Below are positions 18,382 through 26,310 of a stretch of DNA of 64,000 bases, in pieces. The DNA comes from Sinorhizobium garamanticum. GTDB taxonomy: Bacteria; Pseudomonadota; Alphaproteobacteria; Rhizobiales; Rhizobiaceae. How positions within the stretch are numbered: the first letter of the stretch is position 1; each line of letters starts with the position of its first letter. The notes below the pieces were generated by a model. That model was given only the letters and a program-made list of their open reading frames with translations. It was not told the origin of the DNA and ran no database searches. The position numbers and the translations under genes were made by a program. The stretch covers positions 62,001 to 126,000 of the forward strand of contig NZ_CP120373.1 in NCBI RefSeq assembly GCF_029892065.1, given 5' to 3'.

Positions 18382-19401
18382 TTGAGTCACACTGAAGAAC
18401 CCATGGCGGCTCTTGCCGATAAAATCGAGGTCATCGAGCTGTCAGTCGTTGTCCCCGTGTTCAACGAAGAGGACAGCGTCGGGCCACTGGTTGCGCGTAT
18501 TCGTGACGCATTGGCCGGCTTCACCAAGCCGTGGGAACTGATCCTTGTGGATGACGGCAGTACCGATGGTACTCTTGCCAACGCCCGCGCCGAACTTTTT
18601 CGTGCGGACTTGAGCCTGAAGATCATCGAACTGCAGAAGAATTTCGGTCAGACCGCCGCCATGCAGGCCGGTATCGATGCCGCGTCCGGACGATTGATCG
18701 CGACCCTCGACGGCGACCTGCAGAATGACCCCAATGACATTCCGCGCATGGTCGAGGCGATCGAAGAACGCAAACTAGACCTGCTCGTCGGATGGAGAAA
18801 GAACCGCCGAGACGGTCTGCTGCTCAGGAAAATTCCTTCCTGGTGCGCCAACCGGCTCATCGGCAAGATCACCGGCGTCAGGCTCCACGACTATGGTTGC
18901 AGCCTCAAGGTTTATCGCGCGTCGATCATCAAGCAAGTCAAGCTGATGGGCGAAATGCACCGCTTCATCCCTGCGTGGGTGGCCGGTGTCGTGCCCAGCA
19001 GCCGGATCGGCGAGATGCCGGTTACCCATCACGCCCGCCACTTCGGTGCGTCGAAATACGGGCTCTCGCGCACGTTCCGCGTTATTCTCGATCTCTTGGC
19101 CGTGCTCTTCTTCATGCGCTACAAAGCGCGTCCCGGCCATTTTTTCGGATCCATCGGGCTTGCGACCGGCGGCTTGAGCGCACTCATCCTCTTCTATCTG
19201 GCCATCGACAAGTTCATTCTCGGCAACGACATCGGCACCCGCCCAATGCTGACCGTCGGCGTGATGCTGTTTCTGTCTTCGATCCAGCTCATCACCACCG
19301 GCATCCTTTCGGAAATGATGGCCCGCGCCTACTTCCGCGACGACGAGACGACAAGCTATATCGTGCGCCAAGTCTTCGAAAAGGAAGAGCCGCATGCTTG
19401 A
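18382..19401 (+). CDS. Polyprenyl-phosphate glycosyltransferase, GT2 (ArnC/GtrB/RgtE-like)
   Basis: The 339-residue protein has a GT-A domain with SVVVPVFNEEDSV, LVDDGSTDGT and the DxD-region LDGDLQNDPNDIPRMVEAI. HDYGCSLKVYR follows, then two C-terminal membrane helices (about 245-310). This is the layout of enzymes that charge polyprenyl phosphate with one sugar (ArnC, GtrB, rhizobial RgtE). A TTG start at 18382 has GGAG 7 nt upstream, while the ATG at 18403 has none. Its stop overlaps the next gene by 8 bp, so the two are coupled. Confidence 0.88.
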   Translation: MSHTEEPMAALADKIEVIELSVVVPVFNEEDSVGPLVARIRDALAGFTKPWELILVDDGSTDGTLANARAELFRADLSLKIIELQKNFGQTAAMQAGIDAASGRLIATLDGDLQNDPNDIPRMVEAIEERKLDLLVGWRKNRRDGLLLRKIPSWCANRLIGKITGVRLHDYGCSLKVYRASIIKQVKLMGEMHRFIPAWVAGVVPSSRIGEMPVTHHARHFGASKYGLSRTFRVILDLLAVLFFMRYKARPGHFFGSIGLATGGLSALILFYLAIDKFILGNDIGTRPMLTVGVMLFLSSIQLITTGILSEMMARAYFRDDETTSYIVRQVFEKEEPHA

Positions 19402-20878
19402 AGCCCTCGATCGACGCCCCAATGCGGCCTTCGTCGCGCTGGCGGGTTATTTCCTGTTGTGCATCGTCTTGCGTCTTGCCGTGTCGAACTCTCTGGAGAT
19501 CGACGAGGCTGGCGTGGCACTCCAGTCACAGTTCCTGCAACTGGGATATGGGCCGCAGCCCCCTTTTTATAACTGGCTGCAATACGGTCTGGCGCAATCG
19601 ATCGGCACGTCGCTTGCGACGCTGTCCGTTCTCAAGAACAGTCTCCTGTTTTTCTCCTGCCTTTTTTACGGTCTAGCGGCACGCCTTGTCCTCAGTAACT
19701 GGCGCCTTTCGGCGATGGCTATGCTTGGCGTACTGACGCTGCCGCCTGTATTCCTGCTGGCGCAGCGCGATCTCTCGCACACAGTCGCCGCGCTCTTCAC
19801 GGTGTCGCTCTTTGTTTACGGCTTCCTGAGAACGCTCACACGGCCCACCTTGTTCTCATACGTGCTGACAGGAATCGCTGTCGGCACCGGCATAATCTCG
19901 AAGTACAACTTCGTGTTGATCCCGATCTCGGCGATAATAGCGGTCCTGCCGGAGCGCGACTTGCGAACTCGCATCTTCGATTGGCGGATCCTGCCGGCGA
20001 TCGCGATCGCCGGCCTCATCGTTCTGCCCCACAGCTACTGGCTCTTGCAAAATCTCGGTTTCGCTTCGGGCGGTACCTTGAACGAGATGAGGGAACATGA
20101 GGCGCAGGGGCGTTTGATGCAGGCCTTGCGCGGAACCTACGCACTCGGATCAGCGATCATCGGCGGCGGCCTCGTTCCTGCGCTTGTGTTCGGCCTTGTC
20201 TTTCGCGGCAAGGCGCGGGTGATCTGGCAGGCGGAAAGCCAGTGGAGCCGGATCGTGGGACGGATGATCGCGATCTGCCTGCTTGCGGTGCTGCTCATCG
20301 TGCTGGGTGTCGCAGCAACGCATATACGCGAAAAATGGCTTGTTCTCTATCTCATGCTTGTTCCGCTTTATCTTTGCCTCAAAATCGAAGCGGCGAAGAT
20401 CGATCTCACCCACGCGTTCAGGCGCTTCTTCCTATTGGTGGCTTTTCTCGCACTGACTGCACTCGCCATCGTGTCGGCGCGCGCGATCGTGCGGCCATGG
20501 TTCGGCGACTATTCAAGGCTGAATATCCCCTATGGCGCCTTCGTCGAAGCGGTTACTCAGGCGGAGGGCGGGCAGCCGGCGCTCGTGGTTACCAATGACA
20601 AGCAGATTGCGGGAAATCTTCGCACGCAGCTCAGCGCCGCGCTGGTCACCATGCCTAAGCTCAATAAGCTTCCGGTCGACATGACGAAGAGGCCGCTTCT
20701 GGTTGTCTGGCACGACGACACAGCCCAGGAGGCGCCCATTCCCGACCTTCTGAAGGACACGCTCAAGGCTTCCACCATCCCGGAGACGGCGATGACGCCG
20801 CGCCACCTCGCCCTCCCCTACATTTATGGGGCCGGCTCGGATCGTTACGCCTTCAGCTATATCTGGATCGCGGAGTGA
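19394..20878 (+). CDS. Membrane glycosyltransferase, GT39/GT83 (ArnT/Rgt-like)
   Basis: The 494-residue polytopic protein starts with a transmembrane helix, then LEIDEAGVALQSQFLQ and LGYGPQPPFYNWL. This acidic first loop and PPxYxWL motif are typical of ArnT and of rhizobial RgtA-D galacturonosyltransferases. About ten more helices and a periplasmic C-terminal domain follow. Such enzymes move one sugar from a polyprenyl-phosphate donor to lipid A or LPS core on the periplasmic face. The donor is presumably made by the overlapping upstream GT2 gene. The sugar and acceptor are inferred only by analogy. Confidence 0.85.
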   Translation: MLEALDRRPNAAFVALAGYFLLCIVLRLAVSNSLEIDEAGVALQSQFLQLGYGPQPPFYNWLQYGLAQSIGTSLATLSVLKNSLLFFSCLFYGLAARLVLSNWRLSAMAMLGVLTLPPVFLLAQRDLSHTVAALFTVSLFVYGFLRTLTRPTLFSYVLTGIAVGTGIISKYNFVLIPISAIIAVLPERDLRTRIFDWRILPAIAIAGLIVLPHSYWLLQNLGFASGGTLNEMREHEAQGRLMQALRGTYALGSAIIGGGLVPALVFGLVFRGKARVIWQAESQWSRIVGRMIAICLLAVLLIVLGVAATHIREKWLVLYLMLVPLYLCLKIEAAKIDLTHAFRRFFLLVAFLALTALAIVSARAIVRPWFGDYSRLNIPYGAFVEAVTQAEGGQPALVVTNDKQIAGNLRTQLSAALVTMPKLNKLPVDMTKRPLLVVWHDDTAQEAPIPDLLKDTLKASTIPETAMTPRHLALPYIYGAGSDRYAFSYIWIAE

Positions 20879-20899
20879 GACTGCCGCAGTGGGGCGCTA

Positions 20900-20954
20900 C
20901 TAAAGCACGTCGCATTCAATTGGAGCCATGCGACGTGCTTTAGGTTTTTGTTTT
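20900..20954 (+). terminator. Rho-independent terminator after the glycosyltransferase pair
   Basis: CTAAAGCACGTCGCAT (20900-20915) and ATGCGACGTGCTTTAG (20928-20943) pair perfectly over 16 bp. GGTTTTTGTTTTC follows. Confidence 0.85.
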
Positions 20955-21005
20955 CATGCATGTCGTTGTCCCGAAACCGCTGCACACTTACGGGCGCCAT
21001 GCACT
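20900..21005. repeat. Dispersed palindromic repeat with two dyads (possibly RIME2-type)
   Basis: The terminator hairpin is followed by a second imperfect dyad, TGCATGTCG and CGCCATGCA, around CCCGAAACCGCTGCACACTTACGGG. I remember similar sequences as dispersed repeats in Sinorhizobium and relatives. The repeat supplies the terminator here and reaches the stop codon of the lipid kinase gene. Confidence 0.55.
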
Positions 21006-21900
21006 AGGCTCCCACCAGCAGCTTCAGCTCGCCAGGATGAATGCGGAGCGCCACGTCCCGTCCCATCGGCAGAAGCTCGCCGTCGATGACGCAATTGATC
21101 TTCCGGTCGACCTTCGGGAAATGCAGATCGACTGCGATGGCGCTCATCTCCGTGATCAAGGTGCTCGCGCGGAACTTGCCGCGCAGGATATCGAAGGCAA
21201 GCTTCGCGACGCCGGCAGGCTTCAGAGGCGGCGCGGTGTAGAAGCCGAGATGCCCGCTCGTCACGTCGTCCGCGTACATCAACGTGGCATGGCCGAAATG
21301 GTTGTTCGAGACTGAAATCACCGAAACATGCCGGCGCTCCTTGTGACCGTCGGCATCGAACTCGATTTCAAAATCCGGTGGGTTGAAGATAACGCCGACC
21401 GCCGCGCGTGTGCTTGCACCGATCTTTCCAAGCCGCGAAGCGAAACGGTAGGATTGGCGATACCGCACCAGACGGGCATGCAAGCCCATGGAAAACTGAT
21501 GAACAAAGGCGCGGCCATCGGCGCTGCCGATATCGCCATCGATGATCCTGCCATGAGCGAGAACCTCCGGCGCCTTCCAGATATCGAGCGGCAGCTTCAA
21601 CGAGCGCGCGAAAAGGTTCATCGTGCCGGCCGGGATGACTCCGAGCGGCATGCGATTCTTCCACGCGACTGCGGCGGCTGCCGAAATCGTCCCGTCGCCG
21701 CCGCCGGCGACGATTGCATCGAGATCGCCCCGCCGGCAGGTTCTTTCCAGCATATCCCGCATGTCGCCGGCCTCGACCGCGGCGACTTCGATCTCATGTC
21801 CGGCAGCGCGAAAGACCTCTTCCACCCACCTGCCGTATGCCTCCATGTCCGTTGTACGGAAGGTTCCCCCATCTCGATTGAAGATGGCCTTGATTTTCAT
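21004..21900 (-). CDS. Diacylglycerol/lipid kinase family protein
   Basis: The 298-residue protein has the DAGK catalytic signature: AGGGDGTIS (GGGDGT at 66-71), PLGVIPAGTMNLFARSL as substrate loop, and a C-terminal beta-sandwich domain (INCVIDGELLP). The family phosphorylates diacylglycerol, sphingoid bases or other lipids (YegS-like). The substrate is not predictable. The gene is convergent with the glycosyltransferase pair and separated from it by the palindromic terminator. Confidence 0.88.
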   Translation of the reverse strand: MKIKAIFNRDGGTFRTTDMEAYGRWVEEVFRAAGHEIEVAAVEAGDMRDMLERTCRRGDLDAIVAGGGDGTISAAAAVAWKNRMPLGVIPAGTMNLFARSLKLPLDIWKAPEVLAHGRIIDGDIGSADGRAFVHQFSMGLHARLVRYRQSYRFASRLGKIGASTRAAVGVIFNPPDFEIEFDADGHKERRHVSVISVSNNHFGHATLMYADDVTSGHLGFYTAPPLKPAGVAKLAFDILRGKFRASTLITEMSAIAVDLHFPKVDRKINCVIDGELLPMGRDVALRIHPGELKLLVGA

Positions 21901-21983
21901 GAAACGTCGTTTTCTCCAGTGACCTCGGTCAAATATGTCATGTCACAGATAAGCTCGATGGGAAGGGTTTCCAGAGGAGCCGG

Positions 21984-22391
21984 TCAGGTGTGCTCGAATT
22001 TGGGTCGCACAGCCGGCCGATTTTCAAGCGGCTTCAGCGTCATGCGATCGCCGTCGCAAAGAACGTTTTCATCGCCCCAGGCTTTCAGCGCCATGATCAC
22101 GGGCCTCAAGCTTTCTCCCCTGGGCGTCAAGGCGTAGTCGACACGCGGCGGGACGACCGGGAAAACAGTGCGCGAAAGAAGCCCTGCCTCCTCCAGTTCG
22201 CGCAACTGCTTGGTGAGCATCCGCTGCGTCACGCTCGGCAATCTCCGCCGCAGTTCGTTGAAGCGCAACGTGCCCTCGACCATCAGATGATAGAGGATGA
22301 CGCCCTTCCATTTGCCGTCGATGAAGCTCAGCGCCGACTCCACCGGGCAACCCGGGAATGTGTTCGTCAGTTTCGCGCGCGGCCGGGACAT
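21984..22391 (-). CDS. HxlR family transcriptional regulator
   Basis: The 135-residue winged-helix protein has CPVESALSFIDGKWKGVILYHLM (the conserved Cys-Pro and GKWK), FNELRRRLPSVTQRMLTKQLRELEEAGLL and YALTPRGESLRPVI. HxlR proteins often sense electrophiles or oxidants through the N-terminal Cys and regulate a divergent reductase gene, as here. ATG 22391 has AAGGATA upstream. The 100-bp divergent gap to the oxidoreductase gene should hold its operator. Confidence 0.92.
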   Translation of the reverse strand: MSRPRAKLTNTFPGCPVESALSFIDGKWKGVILYHLMVEGTLRFNELRRRLPSVTQRMLTKQLRELEEAGLLSRTVFPVVPPRVDYALTPRGESLRPVIMALKAWGDENVLCDGDRMTLKPLENRPAVRPKFEHT

Positions 22392-22423
22392 AACGGTATC
22401 CTTTTCGACACTATAGGCCAAAT

Positions 22424-22453
22424 TTGTGCATTCTTGTACTCGGCGACTATAAT
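22424..22453 (+). promoter_or_regulatory. Candidate sigma-70 promoter of the oxidoreductase gene
   Basis: TTGTGC at 22424-22429 and TATAAT at 22448-22453 are separated by 18 bp. They sit 38 bp before the start codon at 22492, in the shared gap with the HxlR gene. Confidence 0.5.
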
Positions 22454-22491
22454 GCTCATGTAGCTCCTGTTCAATTTGAAAGGAGTGCCTC

Positions 22492-23508
22492 ATGCGTGCC
22501 GTCGCTTACAAGACACCGCAACCGATCACGGCGGAAACCGCACTGATCGACGTCGATCTGCCTGTGCCTTCACCGGAAGACCGCGATCTTCTGGTCGAGA
22601 TCAAAGCGGTTTCGGTCAATCCCGTTGACACGAAAGTGCGTGCCAGCGTTCAGCCGGAGCCGAACCAACCGAAGGTACTCGGCTGGGATGCCGCCGGCGT
22701 CGTCAAGGCCGTCGGTCCGAAAGTAACCTTGTTTCAAGAGGGAGACGAAGTGTTCTACGCCGGCGCTCTCGACCGGCCCGGCACCAATGCCGAGTTTCAT
22801 CTGGTCGACGAGCGCATCGTCGGGCGAAAGCCGAAGTCGCTCGGCTTTGCCGCGGCCGCCGCGTTGCCGCTGACCGCGATCACCGCTTGGGAAACGCTGT
22901 TTGACCGCCTCAAGATCAACGATCCGGTGCCGGGTGCCGCTAATGCCGTGCTGATCATCGGCGGCGCCGGCGGCGTCGGATCGATCACCATCCAATTGTT
23001 GCGCGCCTTGACCAACCTCACCGTGATTGCAACCGCCTCACGGCCCGAAACCCGGGAGTGGGCGCTGAAACTCGGCGCCCACCAGGTCCTTGACCACAGC
23101 CGTCCGCTTGCCAGCGAGATCGAGCAGCTTGCGCTTGGCGCACCCGCCTTCGTGTTCTCGACCACCAATACCGACAAGCATATCGGCGAAATCGTCAAGC
23201 TGATCGCACCGCAGGGCCGTTTCGCGCTCATCGACGATCTTCCGGTGCTCGATGTCATGCCGTTCAAGCGCAAGGCGGTATCGACTCACTGGGAGATGAT
23301 GTTTGCCCGTCCGCTGTTCAAAACACCCGACATGATCGAGCAGCACAACCTGCTCAACCGCGTCGCGGAACTCGTCGACAGCGGCAAGATTCGCACGACG
23401 TTGGCTGAAACGCTCGGTCCGATCAATGCCGCCAACCTCAGGAAGGCACATCAAATGATCGAGACTGGCCGCACGCGCGGCAAGCTCGTGCTGGAAGGAT
23501 TTGAGTAA
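22492..23508 (+). CDS. Zinc-type alcohol dehydrogenase-like / quinone oxidoreductase family protein
   Basis: The 338-residue medium-chain dehydrogenase has the GroES-like domain (VSVNPVDTKVRA, VLGWDAAGVV, GDEVFYAG) and a Rossmann domain with IIGGAGGVGSITIQLLR. Catalytic zinc ligands are lacking, as in quinone oxidoreductases and enone reductases. The subfamily matches the zinc-binding alcohol dehydrogenase family 1 model. AAAGGAG lies 6-7 nt upstream of the ATG. Divergence from an HxlR regulator suggests induction by quinones or reactive carbonyls; this is inference. Confidence 0.9.
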   Translation: MRAVAYKTPQPITAETALIDVDLPVPSPEDRDLLVEIKAVSVNPVDTKVRASVQPEPNQPKVLGWDAAGVVKAVGPKVTLFQEGDEVFYAGALDRPGTNAEFHLVDERIVGRKPKSLGFAAAAALPLTAITAWETLFDRLKINDPVPGAANAVLIIGGAGGVGSITIQLLRALTNLTVIATASRPETREWALKLGAHQVLDHSRPLASEIEQLALGAPAFVFSTTNTDKHIGEIVKLIAPQGRFALIDDLPVLDVMPFKRKAVSTHWEMMFARPLFKTPDMIEQHNLLNRVAELVDSGKIRTTLAETLGPINAANLRKAHQMIETGRTRGKLVLEGFE

Positions 23509-23602
23509 ACAACAAATGACCTTCCCGCGGCGCCGGCGACGCTTCAAGGAGCAAACGGTGGCTTAGTATCGCCGCCTTGATCGAGCGCTGATCGCATAAG
23601 AG

Positions 23603-23640
23603 AAGACGGTCCGGAAACGTTGTTCCGGGCCGTCTTTCGT
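23603..23640. terminator. Bidirectional terminator between convergent genes
   Basis: AAGACGGTCCGGAA and TTCCGGGCCGTCTT form a 14-pair stem with one T-G pair and a six-base loop. The following TTTCGTT serves the plus strand and the minus strand has a shorter T-rich flank. It separates the oxidoreductase and permease genes. Confidence 0.75.
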
Positions 23641-23645
23641 TGGCT

Positions 23646-24533
23646 TTAGCCGTGAACGATCTCGCGATGCCGCTGCAACCGATGACCGTAGGCCTGGCTG
23701 ACGCGATCGAAGATGATTGCGATGCCGACGATGGCCAGGCCATTGAAGATGCCGAGGGTGAAATACTGGTTGGCGATCGCCTTCAAAACCGGCTGGCCCA
23801 GACCCTGAACACCGATCATCGAGGCAATCACGACCATGGCGAGTGCCATCATGATCGTCTGGTTGATGCCGGCCATGATCGTTGGCAAGGCAAGCGGCAT
23901 CTGTACGTTCTTGAGCTTCTGCCAACTCGACGAACCGAAGGCGTCTGCGGCCTCGAGCACATCCTTGTCGACAAGCCTGATACCGAGATTGGTGAGGCGG
24001 ATCATCGGCGGGATGGCGTAAATGACGACGGCGATGAGGCCCGGAACCTTGCCGATGCCGAGCAGCATGACCACCGGAATGAGATAGACGAAGCTTGGCA
24101 TCGTCTGCATGACGTCTAGCACCGGATTGACGATGTTCTGAACGCGATCGGAGCGCGACATGATGATGCCGATCGGTATGCCGATGGCGATCGACAGGAC
24201 GGTACAGACGAAGATCATCGAGATCGTCTTCATCGTGTCATCCCACATGTCGAAATAGCCGATGGCGAGAAGCGTGCCCACGCAACCGGCCACTATCTTC
24301 CAATTGCGGCTGCCGAGCCAGGCAATCAGCGCCACCAGGATCAGGATGATCGGCCAGGGCGTCCGCGTCATGAAACGCTCGGACTGGATAAGAAAGAATT
24401 GCAGCGGTTCGAAGAAAGACTCGATGCCGTCGCCGTAGGCGCGCGTGAACGTCCGGAAGCCCTCGTCGATCAATTTCTTCAGCTCTCGAAGCCGGTCATC
24501 GTCCATATGCGGAAATTTGGTCAGCCATTCCAT
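23646..24533 (-). CDS. ABC transporter permease, glycine betaine/choline/proline type (ProW/ChoW-like)
   Basis: The 295-residue inner-membrane permease has about six helices and the ABC-permease EAA loop EAADAFGSSSWQKLKNVQMPLALPTIMAGI. The domain TISMIFVCTVLSIAIGIPIGI is typical of ProW/OpuAB. AAGGGGAA precedes the ATG. It is downstream of a matching binding-protein gene (112 bp gap). No ATP-binding subunit is encoded on either side, which is unusual for this class. Confidence 0.9.
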   Translation of the reverse strand: MEWLTKFPHMDDDRLRELKKLIDEGFRTFTRAYGDGIESFFEPLQFFLIQSERFMTRTPWPIILILVALIAWLGSRNWKIVAGCVGTLLAIGYFDMWDDTMKTISMIFVCTVLSIAIGIPIGIIMSRSDRVQNIVNPVLDVMQTMPSFVYLIPVVMLLGIGKVPGLIAVVIYAIPPMIRLTNLGIRLVDKDVLEAADAFGSSSWQKLKNVQMPLALPTIMAGINQTIMMALAMVVIASMIGVQGLGQPVLKAIANQYFTLGIFNGLAIVGIAIIFDRVSQAYGHRLQRHREIVHG

Positions 24534-24646
24534 TTGATTCCCCTTCGCATTGCTCCAGGCGGAGTTCTTGTGTTGTTGTTTTCGCCGCCGGTCTTCAAAC
24601 ATGAACGGCGCGCATGCGATGCGCGCCGCCCATTCGAATCAACAGA

Positions 24647-25645
24647 TCAAAGCGCGGCCTTGATCTTCTCTGCCACTTCCGGAGAGACCCACGTGGTCCA
24701 GATGTCTGGATTTTCCTCGAGGAAATGCTTCGCGCCTTCTTCGCCGCTCGCCTGGTTGTCCGTCATCCAGGCCATCAGCTTGTTGACGGTATCGTTCGGC
24801 CAGGCGCGGGTCTTGAGATAGTCCATTGCCGGGCCAGCGCGATCGGCGAAGGCCTTGGTCACCAGCGTCTGGACCTTGTCCTTCGGCCAATCGTTCTTCT
24901 TCGGATCCGGGCAATCGGCAACCGTGTTGCAGCGCTTCCACTCGACCGGATCCGCCGGGACGCCATGGTCAAGCTTGACCATTTCATATTTGCCGAGAAG
25001 CGCCGTGGGTGCCCAGTAATAGCCGACCCAACCTTCCTTGCGTTCGTAGGCCTTGGCAATCGAGCCGTCGAGACCGGCTGCGGAGCCAGGGTCGACCAGC
25101 GTGAAACCGGCAGCCTCGGCGCCATAGGCCTTGTAAAGCTGTGTCGTCACCACGGTGCCGCCCCAGCCTTGCGGGCCGTTGAAAACGGCGCCCTTGCTCG
25201 GATCCTCGGGGTCGGGGAAGAGCTCCTTGTGCTTCAGCACATCGTCGATCGTCTTGATCTCCGGATGGGCGTCGACGATGTATTTCGGGATCCACCAGCC
25301 CTGGACGCCGCCGTCGGACAGCGCGACCGCCGCGCCGACGAGCTTGCCTTCCTGAAGGCCGCGATTGACGACATCCGGCAGCAGGTCGACCCAGCCTTCC
25401 GGCGCAACATCCGGCTCGCCCTTCTCGATCATCGAGGTAATCGTCGGCACCGTGTCACCGACGACGAGCTCAGCGTTGCAGCCATAGCCCTCGGTCAGGA
25501 TGAACTTGTCCACGTTCGCCAGCACTTCGGCGCTCTGCCAGTTCATGTTGGCGATCGTCACGTCGCCGCATTCTGCCGCCGACGCCGCGCTGCCAAGGCC
25601 GAGAAGGCCGGCAGCAAGACAAGTCGTTGCAAGGAATTTCTTCAT
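24647..25645 (-). CDS. Glycine betaine/choline-type ABC transporter substrate-binding protein
   Basis: The 332-residue periplasmic protein has a signal peptide (MKKFLATTCLAAGLLGLG, cleavage after ASA) and an OpuAC fold: TIANMNWQSAEVLANV, VGDTVPTITSMIEKGEPDVAPEGW, WWIPKYIVDAHPEI and YYWAPTALLGKYEMVKLD. The several tryptophan and tyrosine residues would form the aromatic box for a quaternary amine. AAGGGAA precedes the ATG. It should form a transporter with the permease encoded downstream. Confidence 0.92.
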   Translation of the reverse strand: MKKFLATTCLAAGLLGLGSAASAAECGDVTIANMNWQSAEVLANVDKFILTEGYGCNAELVVGDTVPTITSMIEKGEPDVAPEGWVDLLPDVVNRGLQEGKLVGAAVALSDGGVQGWWIPKYIVDAHPEIKTIDDVLKHKELFPDPEDPSKGAVFNGPQGWGGTVVTTQLYKAYGAEAAGFTLVDPGSAAGLDGSIAKAYERKEGWVGYYWAPTALLGKYEMVKLDHGVPADPVEWKRCNTVADCPDPKKNDWPKDKVQTLVTKAFADRAGPAMDYLKTRAWPNDTVNKLMAWMTDNQASGEEGAKHFLEENPDIWTTWVSPEVAEKIKAAL

Positions 25646-26120
25646 TTCGGTTCCCTTTGTTATGGCGGTGTACCCATGGCGAACTGCCAGCCTCACCGCG
25701 GCGGCCGACAGCGAACGGAACAAGGCCCCTGCCCCAATCCGCAGGAATGGAAGCAACAGCTTACCACGGCCGTCAATGCCTTTTCGGATTTACGGCCTTA
25801 GCATTGCTACCGAGTCTTTCCGGCAAACACTTTTCCATTTGCGTCAGCGATTGCGCTGACTCCCCGCGTCCCGGACACATAAAATTGATGGGCTATCGGA
25901 AGGGGCCGCCCATGGCCGCCTTCCTTCTTGAAATGTCGGATTCGACTCTGGCCGCAACACCGGTGCCCCGAAAGGTTCGGGCACGTTGCGCGTAATTGTT
26001 CAAGGCGACAGAACTGCCGGCTGATGGTCTATAGCGACGCCGGCGACTACATTGCGCGCTCCGATAGATCCGGCCCCGCGCCGCATGTATTTCGTGAGTG
26101 ACCCCTGCGGCGGGCCTGCT
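25646..26120. other. Intergenic region, no gene supported
   Basis: It lies upstream of the binding-protein gene and beyond the duplicated tail of the ETF-QO gene. A 27-codon frame at 25912 has a purine-rich leader but no recognisable protein character. I see no RNA fold. Confidence 0.45.
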
Positions 26121-26310
26121 GAACACTACATGTTCGGATAGACCGGGCCTTCGCCGCGTCTTCTTCTGGCGGGGGTCCGGGCGGCCCTGCCTCCCCGAAC
26201 ACTACATGTTCGGATAGACCGGGCCTTCGCCGCGCCTTCTTCTGGCGGGGGTCCGGGCGGCCCTGCCTCCCCGAACACTACATGTTCGGATAGACCGGCC
26301 CTTCGCCCCC
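26121..26310. repeat. 76-bp tandem duplication covering the 3' end of the ETF-QO gene
   Basis: Two full units (26121-26196 and 26197-26272) and a partial third (26273 onward) follow head to tail. All begin GAACACTACATGTTCGGATA. The third copy is the true end of the ETF-QO gene and encodes YPNM and the TAG stop. The two full units differ by one base (CGCGTCTTC against CGCGCCTTC), so the duplication is recent or homogenised. Since 76 is not a multiple of three, the extra copies cannot extend the protein. Confidence 0.93.

Noticed and set aside
22434..22453. TTGTAC as -35 box for the oxidoreductase promoter
   Set aside because: It leaves only 8 bp to TATAAT. TTGTGC at 22424 gives 18 bp and was used instead.
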